DNA from: Halobaculum sp. XH14
Lineage (GTDB): Archaea; Halobacteriota; Halobacteria; Halobacteriales; Haloferacaceae
Length of the DNA: 64,000 bases
Assembly (NCBI RefSeq): GCF_032116555.1
Contig: NZ_CP134949.1
Span: 2,852,001-2,916,000 of the forward strand
Direction: 5' to 3'
Shown: positions 26,710 through 35,932 of the stretch, in pieces
Layout of the letters: every line of letters starts with the position of its first letter
How positions within the stretch are numbered: the first letter of the stretch is position 1
Made by a program: the position numbers and the translations under genes
The notes under the pieces: model-generated
What the model was told of the DNA's origin: nothing
The model's input: the letters and a program-made list of their open reading frames with translations, nothing else
Databases searched by the model: none

Positions 26710-27780
26710 ATGCCAGGGTTGTCAGCCACCGTTTACGAATCTATTGATGCAGTCGCGGCCAACCAGTGGAACCACATAGTCGAACAGTCTGACCGTGGTA
26801 GTATCTATCAGCGTACGGAGTGGCTAGCTGCACTCGAACAAGGGTTAGACCTCAACGGGAAACACGTCGTCATCGAAAAAAACGCCGAACCGGTAGGTGT
26901 GTTCCCGAATCTCGTTGTACCGCTCCGGCTCCCAGACACAGTACGTGAGCAGGTTCCCGATTTGATTATAGAGCGAGCCAAAGAACTTGCTTCAACGCGT
27001 CCTGGATTTGGCGGACCAGTCCTCGCTAGCAATGAGAGAAAAGCGCTTGAACTGGCACTTAGCCGGCTTGATGCGGCCTGTGGACCCAAGATCCTCTCTC
27101 ACTACGTTCGTTCACCAGACGTTGACTATATCCGTTATGCAGAACAGTTCGAGGCACAAGGGTACACTCCAAACGTCTCACGTTGTCGTCCCGTTATTGA
27201 TCTAAATCGAGAGTATGACGATATTCTCGCAAATATGCACAAGGATCGGCGATATAACATCCGAAAAGCTAGGGAGAACAACGCTGAAATCGTCATCCAA
27301 CCGCCGACGATCGATGTTCTTCGAAGGTTCCACGCCATCTATAAGGAAACTCTGGATCGTGTAGGGGCGGAACCACAGCCCTTCGCCGTGTTCCGCGAGA
27401 TCGCAGAACAGTTGGACACAGCAGTTCAGATCGTAACCGCCAAACTTGACGGTAAGCCCGTCGGCCAGCACTTCTATCTCTTGGATGAAATTCAGTCAGC
27501 TATACGACACGAATTCTCCGCCGTCACTGCCGACAACTTTCAGTATTACCCTTCAGAACTCATCCACGAGCATATGATGCAATGGGGACAGGTGGAAGGA
27601 TATCGAACCTACGACTTCGGCCCGACTCCTTCAAATCACGAAGATGGGCTGTTCTCGTACAAAAATCAGTACGGTGGAACAATGCTGCCGATTCTGACTT
27701 GGGAACAGAAACAGTCACCGCTCTGGGGACTCTACGCAAAAACTCGAACGCTCTACAAACGGTATAGTCAGGAGCAATGA
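26710..27780 (+). CDS. FemAB/GNAT-type acyl- or aminoacyltransferase
   Basis: 356 residues of the FemAB-like double-GNAT fold. Recognisable parts: an opening around WNHIVEQSDRGSIYQRTEWL, the lysine-arginine signature DDILANMHKDRRYNIRKARE (about 165-185), FHAIYKETLDRVG, and a C-terminal IHEHMMQWGQVEGYRTYDFG, then LFSYKNQYGG. In polysaccharide clusters such proteins are annotated as lipid II:glycine-like or BioF2-like transferases and may add an amino acid or acyl group to an amino sugar. It lies in line with the deacetylase, which could expose the acceptor amine. The acyl donor is unknown. Confidence 0.78.
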   Translation: MPGLSATVYESIDAVAANQWNHIVEQSDRGSIYQRTEWLAALEQGLDLNGKHVVIEKNAEPVGVFPNLVVPLRLPDTVREQVPDLIIERAKELASTRPGFGGPVLASNERKALELALSRLDAACGPKILSHYVRSPDVDYIRYAEQFEAQGYTPNVSRCRPVIDLNREYDDILANMHKDRRYNIRKARENNAEIVIQPPTIDVLRRFHAIYKETLDRVGAEPQPFAVFREIAEQLDTAVQIVTAKLDGKPVGQHFYLLDEIQSAIRHEFSAVTADNFQYYPSELIHEHMMQWGQVEGYRTYDFGPTPSNHEDGLFSYKNQYGGTMLPILTWEQKQSPLWGLYAKTRTLYKRYSQEQ

Positions 27781-27820
27781 TTGCAGGAGATTATAAACGC
27801 GTGGTTCGAAAGGCTCTGAT

Positions 27821-29269
27821 ATGACTGACGGTGATGTCCTAGCGATTGCGATCGATGGAGCTTGCTGGCCACTGGTTAATCAGTGGATTGACGACGGCGA
27901 GTTGCCGAACATCGCCCGTCTTCGGGAGGAGGGAACCTGGGGTAATCTCGAATCTTGCGTCCCGCCGGTTACCTGTCCTGCATGGAAGTGTTACTCTACA
28001 GGCAAAAATCCAGGTAAACTTGGTGTTTTCTGGTGGGAGAACCTTGACCTACACGAACAGACGTCGACGATTCCAACTGCCAACGACTTCACCGAACCTG
28101 AACTGTGGGATCTGTTGAACGAAAATGGCATCTCGACCGGTGTCGTCGGGATGCCGCTGACCTATCCCCCAAAATCCTTAGACGGGTTCATGGTCGCAGG
28201 AGGCCCTGGTGTTCCCGACACAGGTTTCGCACAACCCCGTTCAGTCGAGGACGAACTGAGAGAGAAATTCGATTATACGCCACGCCCTACCTACCCCAGT
28301 AGTGTTGAAGAGGGATCTACAGAGGTGTTCGTTGAAGAGAGCATCGAACAGATTGATCAAGATTTCACAATCGCTGAATATCTTTTCGATGCGTATGAGG
28401 TCGACTTTCTCCAAATTTGTTCGTTCGAGATCAACGGCCCACTTCAACATCTCTTTTACGATGGTGAACCGACTAGGCGAGCTTGGCAGGTCATCGACAA
28501 ACATGTGGGGAGCCTCGCCGATAGGTTCGAGACCGTAGTAATTCACTCTGATCACGGGACAAGCGAGATGGACAAACAGTTCTACATAAACAGTTGGTTG
28601 GACCAAGAGGGCTTTCTCACCCGCAAGCAGTCTCATTTCGAGCGGCTAGCATCATACGGACTCACTCGTGACAATATCCGCGGTGCTCTCGAACGTGTGG
28701 GGCTCCGCAGGCCACTAAGTAACATCCAGTTCCTGCGGTCACTGGCCCAACACATACCCGACTCAACGGGACAGTTCGGCGAAACAGAGGGGAAAGCGAT
28801 TTTCGATAAGATCGAATGGGACTCGACCAAGGTCGTCGGGCTTGCACAGGGACCGATCTACATCCATGACACAGAAATGGATGCCGGCACTTACGAAGAA
28901 CTCCGAGCGGAATTGATCCGAGAACTAGAAACACTCGAAGACGACGAGACCGGCCAGCATCCGATCCAATCAGTATTCAGCCGCGAAGAGATTTATTCTG
29001 GACCGTATCTTGAGGATGCACCCGATCTCGTTGCGCTAGATACACCTCGATATCACAACAAGGGTGGCATCGGAAAACAGACGCTTTTCGGAGAGTCTGA
29101 GTGGCGCGGAAATAATGCCCGACAAGGACTGTACATCCTCAACGATGGGGCTGAATGCGGAACACGAATCGACGCAGAGATCTACGACCTTGCCCCGACG
29201 ATTCTCGAACTCTTCGATGTCTCGATACCGGAAGAAATGGACGGGGAGGTGCTTGACGTCGTCGATTAA
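27821..29269 (+). CDS. Alkaline-phosphatase-superfamily protein 1
   Basis: 482-residue member of the type I phosphodiesterase/nucleotide pyrophosphatase group. Metal and nucleophile region: LAIAIDGACWPLVNQWIDDG, then PPVTCPAWKCYSTGKNPGK with the probable Thr nucleophile. Second metal cluster: TVVIHSDHGTSEMDKQFYIN around residue 240-260. A C-terminal segment HNKGGIGKQTLF precedes the last metal His expected in the family. There is no signal peptide. It may transfer or remove phospho-groups on a glycan. Its 3' end overlaps the convergent second AP-superfamily gene by four bases. Confidence 0.85.
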   Translation: MTDGDVLAIAIDGACWPLVNQWIDDGELPNIARLREEGTWGNLESCVPPVTCPAWKCYSTGKNPGKLGVFWWENLDLHEQTSTIPTANDFTEPELWDLLNENGISTGVVGMPLTYPPKSLDGFMVAGGPGVPDTGFAQPRSVEDELREKFDYTPRPTYPSSVEEGSTEVFVEESIEQIDQDFTIAEYLFDAYEVDFLQICSFEINGPLQHLFYDGEPTRRAWQVIDKHVGSLADRFETVVIHSDHGTSEMDKQFYINSWLDQEGFLTRKQSHFERLASYGLTRDNIRGALERVGLRRPLSNIQFLRSLAQHIPDSTGQFGETEGKAIFDKIEWDSTKVVGLAQGPIYIHDTEMDAGTYEELRAELIRELETLEDDETGQHPIQSVFSREEIYSGPYLEDAPDLVALDTPRYHNKGGIGKQTLFGESEWRGNNARQGLYILNDGAECGTRIDAEIYDLAPTILELFDVSIPEEMDGEVLDVVD

Positions 29270-30849
29270 ACGTAACCGAGGTCCTCTAGATGTTCCCGCA
29301 CCGCATTAGCATTTCCACCGCGGCTTTCCACTGATTCGACGATTTCGTAGTCGCGAAACTCTATCTCTCGATTTTCCTTGTGCGCGGGCGTGAACGCATC
29401 CTCGATGACAGATCCATCCATGTCTGAAGATATTGGAACCCCCTGATTGTACAGTATCGTCGGGGCAATATCCAGCAACGACGCGTTGGCACCGGTTCCC
29501 GTTGCTGCCCCTTCGCCACTGACGATAAATATTCCATTCCGCTTGTGACCTCCGCTCCGCGATGGTGATGGCGGACGCTCTACTAAGACTTCCGAACCAG
29601 GTGACCGACCGGCTTCGAGGGCGTATTCGAAATCCTCGATGGTATAGAGAATATCCGGAGCACGGTCTATCGCTGGTCCTGCATAGAGGTCATCGGGCGA
29701 GTAAATTTCGTATGCTAAGCCGTTTTGCTCGAATAGATTAGTTAACTTTTCAACAACTCGCCCCCGGTCTGTTGGATTATCTGAGAGCATATGGATAAAT
29801 CCCTTGTCACTTGCACAGGCGATGCTACGTTCCGTATCGACAGTTTCTACCGGCGACGGTTTGATCGATCTACCAATGGATTTCGCAAAGTCGTTGAGTA
29901 TTGGTACGTTACTGACAAGTGGCTCTGCAATCCGACGTAAGTGGGGGAAAAACGTATCTCGGGCACGCTGAAGTGATGATTGGTCGGCTGGGATACGGAG
30001 TCCCTCTGATTCAAGCCAATCATTCACATAGAAAGTCCCATTGAATGGTCCAAAGCCGTGGTCGGAAATGAGAATTAGAGTTGCGTCGCGTTTCTGGGCA
30101 ATCCTGTGGACGGCACCGACAGTCTCGTCAACTTTCTTCCATATATCCTGATAACACAATACACCATCTGTAGCAGTTGAATCGTACAAAACATGTTGCT
30201 CATCAATATACTTCCAGTAATAGTGTTGCATCCAGTCAGTAACACTAATGACACCACAAAATACATCAGTGGATCGTTTAGTCAATAGATGTTTAATCAT
30301 CTCCTTGCGGTTATCGAGATGGTCAAGGAGCGCCATCGAAAGTTCTCCAGGACGTCCAATGTACTTGGGATCAGAAAATGGAACCGTAATCTCGAACTCT
30401 CCAGCAACGTCTTCAAGTTCCGATTGGAGTTCCGACGGGTAAGCAAACTTGTCGTCCTCAGGGGCACCAAAGCCACTCACCATGTACCCGTCCACTTCGT
30501 AAGGCGGGTGAAGCATAGGGAAGTTGAACACCCCAGTTGATTGTCCTTCCTGGGAAAGTAGATCCCAGAAGCTTCGCCCCTTGAAGTCACGGCTACTCAT
30601 CGGTTCGAATTCGAATGTGTCAGAGTTTACACGGTTGAGAAAATAGTAGATGCCAGTCTTGCCAGGGTTCTTCCCAGTGGCCATCGATGCCCAGGCAGGG
30701 CCACTAGTGGGCGGATACACGCTCTCTAATGAGCCAGAATAGCCGTTATCCTTGAGAGCCGCCAGATTAGGGAGGAGATCTTCCTGAATGAGCTGATCTA
30801 GTACACTCCAAGTAGCTCCATCCAATCCCAAGACGATTGTGTCTGTCAC
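29266..30849 (-). CDS. Alkaline-phosphatase-superfamily protein 2
   Basis: 527-residue paralog of the upstream protein, in opposite orientation. Motifs: TIVLGLDGATWSVLDQL at the start, PPTSGPAWASMATGKNPGK with the Ser/Thr nucleophile, LILISDHGFGPFNGTFYVND in the middle, and a C-terminal region with GGHKRNGIFIVSGEGA containing the last metal His. Cytoplasmic by absence of a signal peptide. It is more A+T-rich than core genes in the window. A biosynthetic phosphotransfer or phosphodiester role in glycan decoration is inference. Confidence 0.85.
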   Translation of the reverse strand: MTDTIVLGLDGATWSVLDQLIQEDLLPNLAALKDNGYSGSLESVYPPTSGPAWASMATGKNPGKTGIYYFLNRVNSDTFEFEPMSSRDFKGRSFWDLLSQEGQSTGVFNFPMLHPPYEVDGYMVSGFGAPEDDKFAYPSELQSELEDVAGEFEITVPFSDPKYIGRPGELSMALLDHLDNRKEMIKHLLTKRSTDVFCGVISVTDWMQHYYWKYIDEQHVLYDSTATDGVLCYQDIWKKVDETVGAVHRIAQKRDATLILISDHGFGPFNGTFYVNDWLESEGLRIPADQSSLQRARDTFFPHLRRIAEPLVSNVPILNDFAKSIGRSIKPSPVETVDTERSIACASDKGFIHMLSDNPTDRGRVVEKLTNLFEQNGLAYEIYSPDDLYAGPAIDRAPDILYTIEDFEYALEAGRSPGSEVLVERPPSPSRSGGHKRNGIFIVSGEGAATGTGANASLLDIAPTILYNQGVPISSDMDGSVIEDAFTPAHKENREIEFRDYEIVESVESRGGNANAVREHLEDLGYV

Positions 30850-31088
30850 TCAATTACTACAGTGGATTTTGTCCGTATATCGTTATTGGTTTTGTGCTAC
30901 TGAGAAGTGTCAGTCTGCCACATAGTGGATAAGACTAAATCTGATTTCGACAGGGTCAGTCATGATATAGAGCCGACTACATCACAGTTTACTAAATTCA
31001 GGACAGACAGGGCATGAGAATACGATCTAAAGACTGAATCGCTCATCAATAGAAAAGTTGATTTGGTCTGTAGAGAGCACTAATTTAC

Positions 31089-31964
31089 ATGCCCTCAGTT
31101 GCGCTAGGTGTGAAGGTGTTCTCTAGAGTTTCGAAGCTTTCTGAATTGCTAAATTCAATTCCAAAAGGCATATTTGATACCGTCTATGTTGCCGATGATG
31201 GGGAAAGTGACCCCCAAAAGAAAGAGTTATATTCAAATAACCATGATTATGATTTAATAATATTAGATTTGGAATATGACTCAGGATTGGGTTTCGGTCG
31301 GCGTCGTATTATCGAGGAGATGGATGAGGAATACTTACTCATCGTAGATAGCGACCATGAAGTCCCAGATAATGTTGACGTTCTCATCAATCAGATGGAA
31401 TCATCTCCAGAGTTTGGAGGCATTGCGGGCCTGTGGCTGGAGGATGGAAGTTTGGTTGGGGGATGCCATGATCTTTTTGAGGAGGGTAAAGTACTAATCC
31501 GAGATATTCGAGACGGCAAGGAAGCCTCAATAATTGAAGGCCATCCGATTATTCCGTTTGAATTTGTACCCAACACCGCAATTTTTCGGAGTGCTTGTTT
31601 AGATAGCTATGCATGGGATGAGGAATACATCATTGGTTCTGAACATCTCGATTTTTATGTTGGCCACAAACGGCATACAGATTGGAAGTTTGGAGTTTGT
31701 CCAAGCGTCCTTTTTCCCCACAAACCGGGAGGAGATAGTAGTTATCTACAGAATCGGCAGAGTGCGGCAAAGAATATGGATAGTAAATCTTATTTTTTAG
31801 AAAAGTGGGGATATGAGCAAGTTGTTTGGAATGATGTGTTCCCACCACAATATCAACATCGACAGGTACTTTTGAACCAATATTTACTATCCTCGACCAA
31901 GTCAAAAGCTCTCGTTCAATCCTTTCTCGATGCAGTACAAAATATTCGTGGTTTCTTTGCATAA
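31089..31964 (+). CDS. Glycosyltransferase family 2-like protein
   Basis: 291-residue GT-A fold protein. It begins MPSVALGVKVFSRVSKLSEL, shows VYVADDGESDP as the nucleotide-binding acidic loop near residue 36, and LLIVDSDHEVPDNVDVLI with the DxD-type metal motif near residue 85. The C-terminal half, with HLDFYVGHKRHTDWKFG, is family-typical acceptor-side sequence. The gene is markedly A+T-rich with codons such as ATA, TTA and AAT, unlike the flanks, suggesting acquisition from another source. It stands between two minus-strand genes, so it is probably transcribed alone. Confidence 0.8.
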   Translation: MPSVALGVKVFSRVSKLSELLNSIPKGIFDTVYVADDGESDPQKKELYSNNHDYDLIILDLEYDSGLGFGRRRIIEEMDEEYLLIVDSDHEVPDNVDVLINQMESSPEFGGIAGLWLEDGSLVGGCHDLFEEGKVLIRDIRDGKEASIIEGHPIIPFEFVPNTAIFRSACLDSYAWDEEYIIGSEHLDFYVGHKRHTDWKFGVCPSVLFPHKPGGDSSYLQNRQSAAKNMDSKSYFLEKWGYEQVVWNDVFPPQYQHRQVLLNQYLLSSTKSKALVQSFLDAVQNIRGFFA

Positions 31965-32115
31965 TTATTATGTGCCAGATGGGTGTGATTCTCTACAACT
32001 TCAGTTCGGTCAGTCTGCTTCTCGTTAAAACTAACTGAGTTCATCCCAACAGTACGAGACTATAGAATACGAATATTTTCAAGCGAATATAAGAGACACT
32101 ATGGATTGTCTAAAA

Positions 32116-33612
32116 TTATTGTAGTGAATTTATGAGAAGTGTATCATTCTCATCCAGTTGTAAGATGGACATAGTTATACAAAATACGAAAAAGGAAATT
32201 GTACCAATCAATAGAACACGCAAGATCGGGAATACCGGGAGTAACTGGCCAAACCACATCACAGTAGAGGCGAATAGAATAGCTAGAAGTCCTTTCCAGT
32301 AATTTCTACCAAAAGGATTCTGATTCAGTGACCACCAGACTTCTCCCAATCGTAGTAAATTAAGCAAAGCAAGGGCACTACTTGTTGCAAGTGCGGCTCC
32401 GACGACACCAAATTGTCGGATTAAGAAGTAATTTAATATAACGTTTGTAAACGCAACAATAACAGTGTTTGCTGCGTCTAATCGTTCGTATCCCGTCATT
32501 AGCAACAGAAACCCAACTGGTCCAGTAACTGCAACAATAGCCTGCCCAATAGCGAGTATTCGTAGCGAAATTCGTGCTTCAGGAGTTGATGCTCCGAAGA
32601 GTGTGAGAATATCCCCCGCATAGAAAAGAATGAATACAGCCCCTAGTACCGTGAGGTATGTTACCCACTTCGTTACAACATCATGGATCCGTCGCAGACG
32701 TTCGTGCTGGCCTCTAGAATGTAAGTCTGATGTGAGCGCTGGGAAAATCGAATTTGCCGCGTTTAGAACAATAGTAAGCATTACTGAGGTTTGAAAAGCT
32801 GCTTGGTACCATCCAAGCTCGGAGGCCGGAACCAGAAATCCAAGCATCAGGATGTCCGTCCATGAGATAAAATACTGTGTGATTGCGACGATCGTAAGCG
32901 GTGTTGCATACATAATTAATCGCCGCCCCTCAAACTCGGGGCGAATCCACTGAATCCCCCCTTGGCGCCACAATGAAAGTACAACTAACAGAATACCAAA
33001 TAATAGTGAGCCCAAGTATCCCAATACTATGACCCGAATGTCTGCAAAAACATAACCACCGATAACGGCCATAAGGACGGCTAAGCCAGATTGTCCGAGG
33101 TCGCGGATGAGAACGGCGTATTTCGTCTCTTGGAATCCTTTTGTTGCGGACATTCCCACGGTCATCACTGCAAACATTGGGATCCCCAGAAGAAACACCT
33201 GTGTAACCGAAGTGAAGGATTCCCCCGTGATTCGATTCACATAACCCTCTGCTACATAAATAATAATCGCGAGAATAACCCCAAGTATGAGTGGGATGAT
33301 GAGACAAAGGATAACTGTTCCAAGGAGCTTTGAATCGTCATCTTCCATTAGGTAAATCGGTATAAATTTTTGGGCCGCGTTATTTAATCCAACGCGGGCA
33401 GCTACCGCACTAGCTTTCATCACAACTATACCGAAGGCAAATACTCCTAGTGCCTCAGGCCCAAGACTACGAGCAATTATAACATTGAGGAAATAGCGTA
33501 ACCCTCGACCTACCAATCCACCTATAAAAGCAATCGATGCAACCTGGAGAAACGACTTTCGCATTAGACGAAAGTAAGTCAACAGGAGATGGGAAAACTT
33601 CTCCGTTCTCAT
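32116..33612 (-). CDS. Polysaccharide flippase (Wzx/MATE-like)
   Basis: 498-residue protein with about 12-14 transmembrane segments, of the polysaccharide-export/oligosaccharide flippase family. The opening RKSFLQVASIAFIGGLVGRG then LRYFLNVIIARSLGPEALGV is typical, as are later RIHDVVTKWVTYLTVLGAVF and SLRILAIGQAIVAVTGPVGF. It would move the finished lipid-linked oligosaccharide across the membrane. A start at 33564 is an alternative that drops the first 16 residues. A TATA-like ttatatag lies near 33656-33663. Confidence 0.9.
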   Translation of the reverse strand: MRTEKFSHLLLTYFRLMRKSFLQVASIAFIGGLVGRGLRYFLNVIIARSLGPEALGVFAFGIVVMKASAVAARVGLNNAAQKFIPIYLMEDDDSKLLGTVILCLIIPLILGVILAIIIYVAEGYVNRITGESFTSVTQVFLLGIPMFAVMTVGMSATKGFQETKYAVLIRDLGQSGLAVLMAVIGGYVFADIRVIVLGYLGSLLFGILLVVLSLWRQGGIQWIRPEFEGRRLIMYATPLTIVAITQYFISWTDILMLGFLVPASELGWYQAAFQTSVMLTIVLNAANSIFPALTSDLHSRGQHERLRRIHDVVTKWVTYLTVLGAVFILFYAGDILTLFGASTPEARISLRILAIGQAIVAVTGPVGFLLLMTGYERLDAANTVIVAFTNVILNYFLIRQFGVVGAALATSSALALLNLLRLGEVWWSLNQNPFGRNYWKGLLAILFASTVMWFGQLLPVFPILRVLLIGTISFFVFCITMSILQLDENDTLLINSLQ

Positions 33613-34043
33613 TTTGACCAGTGATCCTAATCATTTTTAGTTCGTCTCATAGAACTATATAATTAGTATCCGTTGAGCATTATAATCCATGAAAACAGGA
33701 TAACCTCCGTGCATCGGAGAGGCCATCAAACTGCAAACTCCAATTGTTGCTAACTATGTGGGACGTTAATACGATTCTGGCAAGCATATTAAATCTGGAG
33801 ATTGTGGAGTGGATTGGCTTCATTGACAATTGTTCGTTCTAGCCCACGCCGTCAGAGTAAGTTTCACCCGCCAGGCCGCAGCGTATAGCGCCGGCGAACT
33901 CCCCACTCAGAACGACATTCTGTGCACACCGAGTGGATATAGGATCCAATGTATGAGAGTTGCTAGATTATTGAGACTGAACACAATCGTCAGAACAACA
34001 ACGGATCCATCAAGTATGCATTGGCCTTACAGAGATGTAATGG
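33613..34043. other. Intergenic A+T-rich region
   Basis: About 430 bases with the flippase promoter at its left edge. Short frames are present but none resembles a known protein. The strand composition changes near 33840, which may mark a join between segments. Confidence 0.4.
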
Positions 34044-34289
34044 CTATCCTGTTCTACATCCTAGATCTTCCTGGACGGCCGTAATGGAGACCTCCAGCAG
34101 AAAATGACAGTGAAGCATGCTTCGTCGACTTGATGACTGCTGCTGGTCGTCTGTACTTACATTTCTCTCGTGAGCTAATACTCCCAAGCAAACCATCATT
34201 CCTAGGGCGATCCAGAGCATGATAGTGAGAAAGTGGATACTACTATCACGAACGAAAACTATGGGGAGTTGACTATGTTCAGTACTCAT
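34044..34289 (-). CDS. Possible small membrane protein
   Basis: 81 residues with one hydrophobic helix (HFLTIMLWIALGMMVCLGVL, about 19-38) and a polar C-terminal part of uncertain reality. A TATA-like sequence near 34308-34318 lies about 24 bases upstream of its ATG, the right distance for leaderless transcription, but the same element serves the plus-strand gene at 34340. Not recognised; may be a remnant. Confidence 0.3.
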   Translation of the reverse strand: MSTEHSQLPIVFVRDSSIHFLTIMLWIALGMMVCLGVLAHERNVSTDDQQQSSSRRSMLHCHFLLEVSITAVQEDLGCRTG

Positions 34290-34307
34290 CGTTTCCTTCT
34301 ACGTATA

Positions 34308-34318
34308 GCTTAAATATC
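34308..34318. promoter_or_regulatory. TATA box shared by divergent starts
   Basis: gcttaaatatc. The near-symmetric core is centred about 27 bases before the plus-strand ATG at 34340 and about 24 bases before the minus-strand ATG at 34289, both matching leaderless haloarchaeal spacing. Confidence 0.5.
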
Positions 34319-34339
34319 TCCGCCGAAGAGACGGCTGAT

Positions 34340-35842
34340 ATGAGCAATGAACAGTATCAGTTTACTACTTGGTTTCATCGAATTCGCCGTAATTCATTCT
34401 TACAACTTCGATACTTTCCTGTTCTTACTCTTCTACCGCTCCTAACTTCAAGTGTCCCATCATCATACCTGCCAAGCAGGGAGATTGCCCATTATTTCCA
34501 AGCACTCGCTTTTGCCCGAGACGGGCTCAATTCCTATGGATATCTCACTGTCCGGGAAAGTGGTGCCGCACTACATCTCTACTCGCTTATTCTTGCTCCT
34601 TTCATCAAACTTGGATTCGTTACCTCAGGGCGATTCGTGAGTGCTGTGGCTGCTCTCGGGACTACAATCCTTATCGCGTATCTTGCACGCATTTGGTTTG
34701 ATTCAAACGTTGCATTTCTAGCCCCGATCATTCTCTGGGTAAATCCGTTTTTCTATCGGTTTGCATGGGCCTATATGCCCGATTCCCTTTCAATATTCTT
34801 GACCGTAAGTGCTGTAGGGACGATGGTTCGGTACACTGAAACTGACGCCATTAAATGGTATCTTGTCTCAGTCGCAGCGATTGTACTCGCCATCGCAAAT
34901 CACGGATGGGAGGCAACGATTCTTCTTCCTGTGGCAACTCTACTCTGGGTATATCAAAAGCGTCGAGGTGCTATTATCTATGCAATTCTTACAGTGGCCT
35001 CAGTCGGTACGGTCAAATACCTCGTTGGACTTCAACCACTGCCAACGACGGGATCTGGTTACCTAATTACTGATGTTGGACTATCATTTTATTTTACATC
35101 CGACTTTTGGATGGGGGTCGTCACGCGCCCTTACTCACCGTTTTACCTTGGTCACAGTCTCCACTTTTACCCGGGATTAGTAGCAGTTCTCTATTGGCTT
35201 CGGAATGCCTACCTCGGAGTCCGAAAAGACACATCCCTCATAATGGCTGCATGGTTGTCTAGTGGGCTGTCTATCCCGTTTATACTTCCAGGGGGATTGA
35301 ACCATCACTACTATTTATGGGCACTTGTTGCTCCAGTCACGCTTACAGTTGCTGCCGTCATTCCTAAGATAGTAAATTCGCTCGGAGTTGGGATAACTAG
35401 TCATCAAGAGAGTCGAATTAAACAAGCAGCAACCGTCATACTTATCATATTAGTTTCAGTAAACGGTCTGGTATTCGAAGCAGGGCTGTTTATCGGAGAC
35501 GCAGGATCTCCACCAGCAGTAGGTGACCGCCATGAGAATCCTGAAATAATGCCATCAGAAGCAGTCTCGACAGGCGAGCAATTAGCAAAAATGGACGTTT
35601 CTGATCCGAATAGGATCGTGTTCCTTACAGAGGAGGCCAATGAGCTTCATCGTCAAACGATATTCCGCGTCCTCGTGCATGGGGATGTCTTACTTCGGGA
35701 TACATGGAATCCCTCATTTACTCCCAGCTCGAATACAGTACCTCGGTACGTTACTGATCAAGATGATGTACTTAATTGTGATGTAGTTATTAAAAAGGTT
35801 GATCAAAAACTACTTGTTAAGAGATGTCTGGGGAATGTGTGA
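34340..35842 (+). CDS. GT-C-type membrane glycosyltransferase (ArnT/PMT-like)
   Basis: 500-residue integral membrane protein with roughly 10-12 transmembrane spans and a hydrophilic C-terminal domain. The segment SYLPSREIAHYFQALAFARD near residue 45 has the acidic residue expected in the first extracytoplasmic loop of GT-C enzymes, and later loops contain GLNHHYYLWALV. It would use a polyprenyl-phosphate sugar to extend or modify the glycan on the outer face. Subfamily and sugar are unknown. Confidence 0.72.
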   Translation: MSNEQYQFTTWFHRIRRNSFLQLRYFPVLTLLPLLTSSVPSSYLPSREIAHYFQALAFARDGLNSYGYLTVRESGAALHLYSLILAPFIKLGFVTSGRFVSAVAALGTTILIAYLARIWFDSNVAFLAPIILWVNPFFYRFAWAYMPDSLSIFLTVSAVGTMVRYTETDAIKWYLVSVAAIVLAIANHGWEATILLPVATLLWVYQKRRGAIIYAILTVASVGTVKYLVGLQPLPTTGSGYLITDVGLSFYFTSDFWMGVVTRPYSPFYLGHSLHFYPGLVAVLYWLRNAYLGVRKDTSLIMAAWLSSGLSIPFILPGGLNHHYYLWALVAPVTLTVAAVIPKIVNSLGVGITSHQESRIKQAATVILIILVSVNGLVFEAGLFIGDAGSPPAVGDRHENPEIMPSEAVSTGEQLAKMDVSDPNRIVFLTEEANELHRQTIFRVLVHGDVLLRDTWNPSFTPSSNTVPRYVTDQDDVLNCDVVIKKVDQKLLVKRCLGNV

Positions 35843-35932
35843 ATAGCGTTCTGAAAAATAACACCCATCAAGATACAGTGGTCAAAGGCGACAGAATTCT
35901 GTTCAATATGGGAGGAATTCCTAGAATAAAAT

